From positions 3,534,001-3,598,000 of the forward strand of contig CP126198.1 in assembly GCA_030272155.1 (NCBI GenBank): a DNA stretch of 64,000 nucleotides. Direction: 5' to 3'. Below are positions 21,899 to 32,300 of this stretch, in pieces. Source of the DNA: Tetradesmus obliquus (lineage: Eukaryota > Chlorophyta > Chlorophyceae > Sphaeropleales > Scenedesmaceae). A model generated the notes under the pieces. That model was not told where the DNA came from and made no database searches. It saw only the letters and a program-made list of their open reading frames with translations. Made by a program: the position numbers and the translations under genes. How positions within the stretch are numbered: the first letter of the stretch is position 1; each line of letters opens with the position of its first letter.

Positions 21899-24364
21899 AC
21901 ACAGGCAGACCGCACGCAGTTTGTGCAGCAGCGCGAGCGCGAACTGTTGCAGGTCTGGGAAAGCCTGGCTCCAGATCAGCAGCAGGCAGCAGTCGGTGCG
22001 CTGTCGCCACAGGATTTGGGGCAGTACTTGGAGGTTGAGCGGCACCTGCAGGCAGCACCCCAAGGTGCTGCTGGCAGCCCTGCTCCTGGTGTTGACCCTG
22101 CTGCTGCAGCAGCAGCAGTTGACACTGAGCCTGCGTGTGACTGGCTAGCTGCAGGTGGGGGCACAGCGACAGGTGCCGATACCGCTGCTGCTGCTGCTGC
22201 TGTTGCTGCAGCAGCAGCCGGCGGGACTGCAGCTGCAGGTGGCCCGCCAGCGGCCGTTGCAGGCATCGGTGCTGAGGCTGATGGTGCAGCAGCGGGGCCG
22301 CTCAGCGCTGCTGACCCTGCAGAGCTAGCAGCGTCAGATGAGGAGCTGCACCAGCGCTTCAGAGCAGTCTACCACAGGCTGACGCTTAGCCAGCATCTGG
22401 AAGTTAGCAGAATGACAGAAGAGCAGCTCACGCAGTTTTTGCGGCAGCACAAGCAGGATCTGCTGCAGGTGTCTCCGGCTGAGCGTGCAGTGGTTGGACA
22501 GCCGCCTGAACAGTGGCAGGGTTTGGAGTTCCTGCAGCGGGGCGTGCTGGCTCATGCAGCAGGGCAGGTTGCTGGAGGTGAGGCTGCTGCGGCTGTTGAT
22601 CCTGCAGCGCCAGCAGCAGGCGACTCTGCAGCTGCAGGTGATGGATCAGCAGCAGCAGCAGCAGCAGCAGGCACAGATGGTGGTGTTGACTTTGCTGCAA
22701 CAGCAGCAGTGGCAGCGGGTGATAGCGAGCCTGAGGATGACTCAGCGGCAGCAGGCAGCGTTGTGGCTGGTGCCGACCCTGCTGTGGCGGCGGCAGGCGG
22801 CGCTGTGGCTGGTGGCGACCCTGCTGCTGCAGCAGGAGCAGCAGCAGGCGATAGTGAGCCTGTAGGCGATGGGTCAGCTGGCGGCGCTGAGGCGGGTGTT
22901 GAGCCAGCCATGGCAGCAGGCGACACTGCAGCTGCAGGTGAAGAGTCAGTGGCAGCTGCAGGCACTGGTGCTGTAGCTGGCGGCGCAGCGGCAGGGGCCC
23001 CTGGTGCTGCTGACCTTGCAGGTCCAGGGGCTTCAGAAGCAATGCTGCTGCGCCAGCGCCAGCTTCATGCAGCCTACTGCAGGCTGACGTATGCTGAGAT
23101 TCAGCAGGTGCAGCAGATGACGGAAGAGCAGCGCACGCAGTTTCTGCTGCAGTGCGAGCAGAACCCGTTGCGGGGCTCTTGGGCACAGCGGGCGGTTATA
23201 GGACAGCCGCCTGACCAGTGGCAAGGGGTGGGGGCCGTACAGCAGGACTTGCTGACACATGCAGCAGCCAGGGTGTGCGCTGCTGCTGTCCCTGAGTTTA
23301 GGGGCGATGCGGCTGGTGCCGATCTTGTAGCAGCAGGTGGCAGTGAGCCTGCAGTTGATGGATCAGCTGCAGCTTCAGGCGCGGATGCTGATGTCGACCC
23401 TGCTGCTGCGGCAGCAGCAAGCATTGAGCATGAGGATGATGGTCTAGCGGCAGTTGGCGGCGCAGCAGCTGGTGTGGACCCTGATATGGCAGCAGCAGCA
23501 GCAGCAGCAGCAGCAGGTGACACTGAGCTTGAGGATGAGGAGTTAGTGGCAGCAGGCGGCGCCGACGCTGGTGCTGATCCTGCTGTGGCAGCAGCAGGTG
23601 GCACTGAGGCTGGTGCCGACCCTGCTGTGGTAGCAGCAGGTGGCCCCGAGGCTGGTGTCGACCCTGCTGTAGTAGCAGCAGGCGGCGCTGAGGTTGGGGC
23701 ACCAGCTGCAGCCGCCCCAGGCGCTGCTGGTGACGTGAGTGCTGCAGAGTTGAGGGAGCGTGTGCGCAGTATGCAGGCCCAGCTGGATGGGCTGCAGCAG
23801 CACGTGACTGGGAACACACGGGTGTTGAATGGGCACACGCAGCAGCTGAAACAGCACGCCAAGCGCCATGATGGGCACGACCAGACCTTTGTGCAAGTGC
23901 AGCAGGACCAGGCTGCGCTCACGGCAGCTGTAGAGGCAAACAATGAGCTGCAGCGGCAGCAGCTCAAGGAGCAGCAAGACCGTGAAGCACGGCAGTGCAA
24001 GCTTGAGGAGGAGCGTGAGGAGCGGCAGCAGAGACGCGATGAGGAGCGCGAGGAGCGGCAGCGCCAGCAACAGCAGCAGCACCACGCAGAGTTGCTGGCA
24101 GCGGTGAGCGGCCAGCTGCCTGCGAAGCCTAGTAACGTGTTCAATGTGCAGATCAAGGGCCTTGGGCAGCAGCAGGCATGCCACCAGGGGCGTGATCGGG
24201 AGCCGGCCGCCGCTGCGGTAGCAGCCCAGCAGCAGCCTGGACGGGTGTGGCAGCTGGGGCAGGCCGCAGTTGGCGCAGCAGCCTGGGCGGTAAGGTTGCC
24301 AGGCCGCTCTAAACGGTTTGGTGCCCAAGTCTCAGAAGAATGCAGCAGCATGAGTGACCGCTGA
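21142..24364 (+). CDS. Unrecognised 1001-residue Ala/Gly/Asp-rich protein with two 80-residue repeats and a coiled coil
   Basis: Two exons, 21142-21556 and 21774-24364, join in phase. The N-terminal 138 residues form a basic, compact-looking domain (KYFRGRTTVLVKIKEF, ending in PPAKRL, a possible nuclear signal) that I do not recognise. A run of about 22 alanines from GCA repeats follows. A module of about 80 residues occurs twice, at 22333-22570 and 23020-23280, sharing RLT, MTEEQ..QFL, RAV(V/I)GQPP(E/D)QWQG and HAA; a shorter relative precedes it at about 21905-22050. The linkers are near-repeats of the type GGxEAGxDPAVVAA. Residues about 690-860 are a Gln/Glu/Arg-rich coiled coil. A structural or scaffold role is possible but not shown. 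Confidence 0.75.
21834..21897 (+). repeat. Coding (GCA)n microsatellite, poly-alanine
   Basis: About 22 uninterrupted AGC/GCA triplets at the start of the second exon of the Ala/Gly/Asp-rich gene. In the chosen frame they encode alanine; the exon stays open through them. The same triplet lies near many intron ends in this window, but here it is coding. Confidence 0.85.
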
Positions 24365-27300
24365 GGTGTGCACGGCTTCAATCTGCCGTGCTTAGCTGAC
24401 ATTGTGTCGTGCACGGGCGTGGATGTTTGCTTTGCATGGCTGTGGTTTGTTGTGCAGGGCTGTGGGTGAATTGTGAGAGGTGACGGGGCATAGCATGGGA
24501 CGCCGCTTGTGATGTAGCAATGTTGTTAGTTGTGTGCGTGCACAACACGTTGTAGGTGGCTCCTGTGGCAGGCAGCGCGTTTTGCAAGCAGCCTGCCTGT
24601 CTGACAGGAGTCCTACATTGATTGTTGTTGAAGGGCTTGAGGGCTAAGCCTACACGTCATGAAACAACACAGTCATGGGCGTGCAGCAAGGAACGGGGTT
24701 TGTCATGAGCAGGCACTGCATCACCTGCTGCAACCGTCCACGCTGCAGGTGCAGTTGTGGACCTCAGGCCGCCTTGATAGATCAGCAGCGGCTGGCACAT
24801 TTTGTTTGTGTTGCAACAGAGATGTGGCACTTGTTGTGCAAGGCTATGCCGCTGGCTGCAGCAGCAGGAGCACTGCCCATTGGCAGAGCTAGCGCTCTTG
24901 CAGCATGCAGTTGCAGCAGGGGCTGTTCAGGGGTGCGCACTAGCTGGTGCCAGCTTGCAGCAGATGGGCGGGACTGGTTGGCGGCAGCAGTGCTCTTGTC
25001 GTGCCTTGGTGGCCTGATGCTTTCCCCTTGGGTTCTGTGTTCATGTGCACAGGCTGTACGACGCAGCGTTTGCTTGCACTGCTGGCATTGGACATCTTGG
25101 TGGTCACTAGGTACATCTCCTGTGTTTGCTTCTGCTCATGAGTGCAGCGGCAGCATGTAGTAGTGGTGCACTGTATGTATGTGGTGGTTGCTGGCGTGCA
25201 CCCTGCCCTTGCATTCATGCTGCCTTCAGCCTACCTAGGGCATGCCGCATGGCCTATGCGGCCTCCTGCCAGGAGTATGTGGCCACATGCTCAGCTCGAA
25301 CAATGTAACTGGCTTCATGTTACCCTTGGGTTGGTTGGGGTGGTCCTTGGGTCAGGCTTCACCTTGCTGCAGCGCCAGCGTGGGCTTTTTCATCTTGCCG
25401 GGTGGGTGCCAGCAGCAGAAGCGTCCTGTACCAGAGACATGCTGTTGTGTTGATGTGGCAGCTGCATTGGGGCTGCAGCAGCCGGCTGTGGTGACACATG
25501 TGTTTGGCATTGTTTGGCCTGCTGGTGGGCGGTAGAGCGATGGTGGGGAGGGAGGCAGTGCTGGTGATGCATCGCATGGTTTGTGGTCTTTGCAGGTTAG
25601 GTGAATTGGCCTTTTCTTGCCTCAGCATATTTGCAGTGCTACACCTACTGCACTTTGGCAACGGCCTGGGCACAACTGCCCCCTAGTTGCTGCGTGAAGG
25701 CAGCTGCTGTTGTGGTTGGCATCATTTGGTTGTATGCAGACTGTTGCCTGCCATGCGTATCACACATGCCAGCATGCAAATCTGCCCACCGTAGGGGTCC
25801 TATTGTGTTTGACGCTGTCAACTCCTCAAGGATATCGCTCGAGTGATTGCTGGCTGTTACGTGTGCTACCATGCAGATGCTTTGTTTCAGAGGAAAGCTG
25901 GCGCGTTGACGCTCATGTCAACTCTTTGAGGGAATATGAATAATCAGCACAATCTGAGTGTTGCTCGCAGTGCTGATATGCAGATACACCTTTGGATGGG
26001 GACCTCTTGTTTACTCTGACAGCTCCTTGAGGGAGCGTGCATAAGTGCTTCCTGTCTGTTGTTGTACCAAAGGAATTGCATGTGTATTACCACCCTTCTG
26101 CTGTGCGTAGGTTGTGGAGACTGCCATTGTTAGTGCTGTGCAGCACGCAAGCATGTAGTCGTGTGTACAACAGTCATGGCTGCTGTGTGCACCTGAAGCC
26201 ATTGCGACTCGACGCCTTCTTTGGCTGTCAGTGTTACGTGTGTCTTCTTGAAGTTTGATACACTTAGTTTTTGAGGAGGCGTCAACTGTGCAGATACCTT
26301 CATGGGGAGTTCGGGTGGCACCAAGAGCATAAATGTGTGTTGGCGGTGTTTGCAAGTTGAGGCTTGCACTCACATTACTACACAAGATAGGTAGTTTCCC
26401 TTTGCAGAAAGGTAGTTGACCTTCCACTGCTGGCTGCCAGCACGTGCAGAGCAGTTTGGGTAGTTGTGTCTTGCTTTTAGATCAGTTACTATGCGCTCTA
26501 GCATGCAGCCTTTTCCGTTCTGTCTGAGTAGGAAATCATCTTGGCTGCTCAGCCCACTTACTTAATTTCTGCATGTGTGCATTGTGTTCCACATTTTTGC
26601 AGGTCTGATTTGCATGGGCAGGTGATGTGCAGCTGACGGGTTATTGATGTTTGCACAGCTATGATGAACTCTGCAAGGTTTCATCATTCAGCAATGACCC
26701 CATGCAGTGTAGCATGAGCTACATGGCCTGCTTGTTGGAGGCCCCTTGTGACAGGTGCTTTTGAGCTTCAATGATTTGGCTTCACGCTGCATGCTGCAGG
26801 TGTGGGTCGCCAGGTTGAGGGGGCCATCATGATCTGACATCTGCAGGTTGTTGTCCTTTTCTGGTACCTTCTTTGTGTTATGCATTCCAGCAACAGGGCA
26901 GCTGTGTTGCTGGTGTGCGTGTTATGCATATATATGCATAAAGCATATATGCTTTCAGGCGGCTGTGTTCCGTTGTCCTGTTTCAGCTTGAGCAGTCACA
27001 GCGCCAGCACCCTACCTGCTGAACACCTGACATGCCAGACCTGCTCAAACACACACGTGTAAAGCGGCCCGCGGGCGCGGCAACGCGCGTGCTGCACTAT
27101 GTGGTATGCTGCGATATATGAAGTGAGTATGCGGTGCACTGCACTGGAAGGTGGCATGTTGACTGTACTGCTTTGTGTACTGGCGGAGGTGCAGTGGTCC
27201 TTGCAGCTATGAGTGGTCTCGCACACGTCTGCAGGCTGTAGATTTGTTGGAGAGTTGAGTTGTTGTGTGCGTTTTCAGTTGAACGCGCACACCTATCGTG

Positions 27301-27924
27301 CAGTGCAGCAGGTTGAGGTATGACGGTACCGCTGCTGCATGGGACTGGTAACAAATGACACAAATCAATAGACGTCTGTCAAGTGACAACCCATCAAGAC
27401 ACATGTCTATGAAGTGACGCTTTTCAAACCTATGGATGTGTAGGACCCTCACCTTGCAACCGCATTGGAATGAATCACTTGCTCCAATGAGCTTCAACGT
27501 GCAAGCCATGCACACCCAACGTGCCTCTTGTGGTGGAACATGCCTGGACTCACCGCAGTCCTACATAGGACATATATGTGCTTGCCGAATGCAACAGGAA
27601 CCCCTCCTTGCGCTCCAGGAGTGAGCGTAGTTGAGATGGCTTGAATGGCAATATGATGAGTTTGGCAAGTACACCAAAAGCACAAGAGCACAGCAGCCAG
27701 CTGCTGCCATCCGCAGCAGCAGCACACCTGCTGACAAGCCGACACAACCCTCAACAACTAGCAGCATCGCTCAATGGAGCAGACACATCCGTGCGTCCAT
27801 AGAAACAAAAACTGTGCTGCCCGTGCCCACACAAACCAAAACAGCACGGCTGTCACACACGCTGCGTGACACTGTGTGTGCCCACTTACCACCTGTGTCG
27901 CTGCCTAGAGCGATCAGTCATGAT
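24365..27924. other. Gene-poor 3.6-kb stretch
   Basis: I see no convincing coding region, RNA gene or element. Short open frames at 24675-25160, 25142-25535 and 25601-25846 look like chance: no domain and no phase-consistent splicing. Base composition shifts towards T and G on the plus strand to about 27200, which would fit a long 3' UTR or a non-coding transcript of the preceding gene. A small AT palindrome (about 26923-26951) is the only clear local structure. Confidence 0.5.
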
Positions 27925-27985
27925 GCGCGGGTCCACCTCCTGGCCCCTGCCCCTGCCCCGGCGGCTCCGGCCCCTGGCGGGCCGC
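27925..27985 (-). repeat. Degenerate tandem copy of the TOP3B C-terminal tail
   Basis: About 117 bp beyond the matching part of the last TOP3B exon, the sequence repeats the Gly/Arg-rich end and the VDPR tail (compare 28037-28080). It lies downstream of the TOP3B stop on the minus strand, so it is a duplicate in the 3' flank. Confidence 0.7.
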
Positions 27986-28019
27986 CACTTTAACGAACCG
28001 CACTACATGATGGTCAAAT

Positions 28020-28197
28020 TTAGAAGCGGTCAAACGTCATGCGTGGGTCCACATCCTTGCCCCTGCCCCTGCCCCTGCCCCGTCTGCCCCTGCCGCGCCC
28101 CCTGCCCCGCCGCCCTCCACCGCCCCGCTTCACAAAGGTGCGGCCATGCTTCACCTCGCACAGCTCCATGAGGAACTCCTCGCAGCTGAGGCAGCCT

Positions 28198-28240
<43 letters not shown>

Positions 28241-29265
28241 TTACGGCTGTGCACTTCAAGCTGATGACTGCCAGCAGCACACTGTGTTTCATCGCTCATG
28301 CATTGTTTTGAGTGCATTTTGGCGGATTGTTGGGCTGCACGGCAGTGTGGTGTTGTGTGGTCTGCAGCCGCCGCACCTGTGTATGCTGTATCCCCGCCTG
28401 GCAGCGGGCTCTTGCCCTTGAGCCAATCCAGCTTGAGCAGCTTGGAGGAGCACTCCTGGGGGTGGATGAAGCAGCAGCAGCAGCAGCAGCAATCAGATTG
28501 TTATGACTGCACACTGCACACAATGTGCACTCATTCCTACCCCCGCAACCTGGCTCAGCCATAGCCAACAGTACTCAACAACAAAGTGTCAACCTTTTTA
28601 CCAAACTCAATCCGGTGATGTCACCACCCCGAGCGCACCTCGCAGCGCTCCTTTGCCACTTTTGCGTCGCGCAGCTCCTGCGGCAGGTAGATGAGGAAGC
28701 TGCACCTGCTGCAGTCCAGCCGCCACTTGGGTGCAGACACGGGGTCCAGCACCAGCAGCCCTATGCTGCACTCGGGGCAGGCCAGCACGCCCTGCTGCGC
28801 TGGGGAGTGCTTGCAGGTGGGGTGCAGGCAGCTGGGGCACGGCATGCCCAGCTTGACTGAGCCCTGCTCGGCCTGCAGCACGTGCGCAAATGTCGAGCAT
28901 AGGTGCAGAGAGCAAATAGCTTTCAATGATTATTGAGATGGCTAGTGACATGTGGGTTGTGGCACCAAATTGGACCAGGAATGTACTGCCGGGGCTCAAG
29001 ATGGTGCAGGGCACCGGGTGAGCGGCAGCGCAAAGACATTCATAGGCGGCAGCGGGACGCAGCAAAGCTGCTGTCACATCATTTGGGTGCGTTCACCGTG
29101 CAGAGTGGGAGCAGTGGCAGCAAGACTGGCTGACAGTGCCTGCGGCGAAGCCAGGAGCGAAGAGGTTGTATGACGCTCACCTTGACCACTCCCTCGAAGG
29201 GCGGGTAGTTGTAGCAGAAGGGGCACAGCGGGTAGGTCTTGCCATCCTGCAGCAGCAGCAGCAGA

Positions 29266-29319
<54 letters not shown>

Positions 29320-32300
29320 TGTTGCACAGGATCATCACTGTTCTGCAGCCAGGTTGGCGCTGGAACTGGGCGCTCTGGGTACTCTGCCATCTGGTGCGTG
29401 CAATGCAGAGAAAACAGACAGAGCACACTCCCATACACCATCGAAACTATAGCAGTACTTCAGCGACATGTTGACAGGTCAACCACCTGATGGCCCCTGT
29501 TAAACGCTTGACATATACTGTCCTCGTTGTACTGCAGGCCTCACTTCACTCACCGAGCCAGCCAGGCTGAACAGTGCCAGCTCAAAGCCATCCAGTGGGC
29601 ACTCCAGGCCCTTGTACTGCTTCACAGCACCGCCCAAAACCACGCGCACTCGTATAACACGCTGCATGCTCTGCACATGCTTCAAGCTGCATGACTGGCA
29701 CACACACCCTCGCAGCTTCAGCAGCACAACAGCAACATGACGTCAGGGCAAACGCCTCAGGGTGTATGTCCAGTTCCAGCTCCAAAAAAGCATCACCATA
29801 TGTTAAAACGCTGTACTACACTCACCGAGCCAGCTAGGCTGAACAGCACCAGCTCAAAGCCATCCAGGGGGCACTCCAGCCCCTTGTACTGCTTCACAGC
29901 ACCACCCTGGGGCAGCGCATACACGTCCTCACAGGCAGCGCAGTACAGGCGGGACGGCCGCGCTGCGATGTACTTCATGTAGCGCCTGCACTTGCCACAC
30001 TTGCTCATGGGCTTGCCTGCGTGCATGACCAAAACGGGCGCGCAGCGCAGCAGCATGCAGATAGGAGCGCGTGTAAGCACCACGGTGTGTCAAGAGTGTT
30101 GTGTGTGACACGAGCGGATGCGCCTGTCAGCACACCAGCACGCCAAAGCCGCACGGTATGCATGGTGACAACTCGCAACACTCCAGCACCGCAGCCCTCA
30201 CCGCTGGAAGTCGGCTGAAGGACTCTGAACACCATACCGACTGAATCCTGTTCAGACGTCAAGCAAGAAGCAGCAAAACCCTCCAAGACTCACCGCTGGA
30301 TAAGAGTGGGCTGAAGGATGCCTCAAACAGCACGTCCTGGACATTATTGCAAACTCGATAAGAATGGTACAACCGTTATGCAGCTTCTCACCGCTGGAGG
30401 ACAGTGGGCTGAAGGAGGCCTCAAACAGCGCGTCCATGCGCGTGATGTGTCCCACGAAGAACATGAACTTGGCGCGGAACTGCTCCAGCGTGTGAGCCAC
30501 CACTGCCTCCTTCTGAGCCTTGCCGTCAGCCACCAGCCCAATCTGCTGCTCCACATGCGCACGCACCTGCAGATGTCAACACAACAGTGCAGAATGTTTT
30601 CAAATACTCTTGAAGAGTTGAAAACGGTGTCAGCAGGTAGTGTGTGCGCCACCACCACCTCCTTGCCATCAGCCACCAGGCCAATCTGCTGCTCCATGTG
30701 CGCACGCACCGGCAGATGTCAGTACAACCATGCAGAATTTGTTTGAAAGGTATCAGCAGATACATGTGCCGCCACCGCTTTCTTTGCAACCGTCACCAGC
30801 CCAATCTGCACCTGCGGGGTTGATTCAAACAGTTTGGGGAAAGGTTTGATTTGGTTGGACAGCACCAGCAAAAACAATAAAACCAGTAGCAGTGCTTGCA
30901 CTGGTGCAGGGCACAGGCCTATTCAAAGCTGCCGCTGGGTGGTGTAGCTGGTGATGCATCCTGTACTGTTTGCTGTACACGGCACCAAGCTACCCCGCAT
31001 TTGCATGTCTCACGCCACATCCAGCACCCCGTTATTTGTCACATTGACTGAAATTTGAAAGTTTGGCCAGTTTGACCAGCAGCTCACATGTGGCCTGCAG
31101 AGCTCCGGGTCAATCAGCTGGTAGCCCTTGATGAGGGTGATGCCCAGCTCAGTGGGCACGACACGCCGCCCCGACTGGATCTGCAGCAGCAAGAAACAGT
31201 GTCATAACACGACATAGCAGCAAGCACACTATGAGCCACAGTACACCTGCACCTGCTTCATGTGGCTGCTGCAAAACTATTCCAAGTAGCTGCTGCTCAA
31301 TCAAGCTATCCGTCGAAGCAATGCATAAAGCATTTCAACCTGCACGTAGTTGCGCTCGCAGATGTTGTTGATGTGCGTGGGGATGCTGGCGTCTGTGCCA
31401 ATGCCGTGCTTCTCCATCAGCCCGATCAGCTCAGCCTCCGTCAGGTAGTCGGGGGGCTGCAGCAGCAGCGGCAGCAGCAGCCAGCAGCAGCAGCAGTGCA
31501 AGAACAAGCCAGCAGTTGCAGTGAATGCGTCATCAGCATCATCGTGCAGCAGCCAGCACAGCACGTGCCTACACATTGTCCGCCAAGCAACACACTGCAG
31601 CAAGCTGCAAGCAACAGCACTTCCTTGTGCTGCAGCTTCGCAAGTTGACATGCGAACGTACACACGTAAGCAGCACACTCACGCTGGTCTTGCCCGCGCT
31701 GAGCTCCACTCCCTTCAGCGGCAGCACCTGGCCCTCACTGAGCGGCGGCAGCGGCTCAGCCTGGCTCACCTGCACGCGTGTGCATTGGATGCAGAGCAAA
31801 ACAGCAAGCGATGCACAAAACTTTTGTCGGAAAGGACACACAAACACAGCAGGGCCTGGCCCTCACTGAGCGGCGGCAGCGGCTCAGCCTGGCTCACCTG
31901 TGTGCGCAAATGCAGCGCAGCGCAGCGCAGCGCAGCGCAGCGCAGCACAGCACAGCATAGGAAATGTGATGTGGGGCACCACCCAGAAAACAAATCAACA
32001 TACACTTGTCATTGGGTACTGATGTGCCACTGGGCTGCTTCCAGGGTATTGGTGCATAGTTGTTACAGCCGACAATGCAATTGTTTGTGTGCGTGCATTC
32101 GCTTGCTGCCTGTGGCCTTGCTGGTCCGCTTGTCAACCGTAAGCTTGGATCTGTAAAGTACGCAGCAGGAACACCAGGCTGCTTCAAACATTAGGGTGTT
32201 CAAACCTCACACCGCCGCCCCCCCTCCCTCCCCCCCATTCCCAACTCACCTTCCAGGGCATGATTGCTGTGAAGCCCGGCCGCAGCACCACACTGCTCCA

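Noticed and set aside
23101-24414. 437-codon minus-strand open frame
   Set aside because: It is the mirror of the Ala/Gly/Asp-rich gene; GCA/GCC codons read backwards give Cys/Ser/Ala. No domain and no splice logic.
24675-25846. Overlapping open frames of 60-160 codons
   Set aside because: No domain, no consistent splice phase, and codon use unlike neighbouring exons.
26923-26951. AT-rich palindrome resembling an origin or terminator
   Set aside because: Too short and isolated; such AT palindromes occur by chance and nothing around it supports a function.
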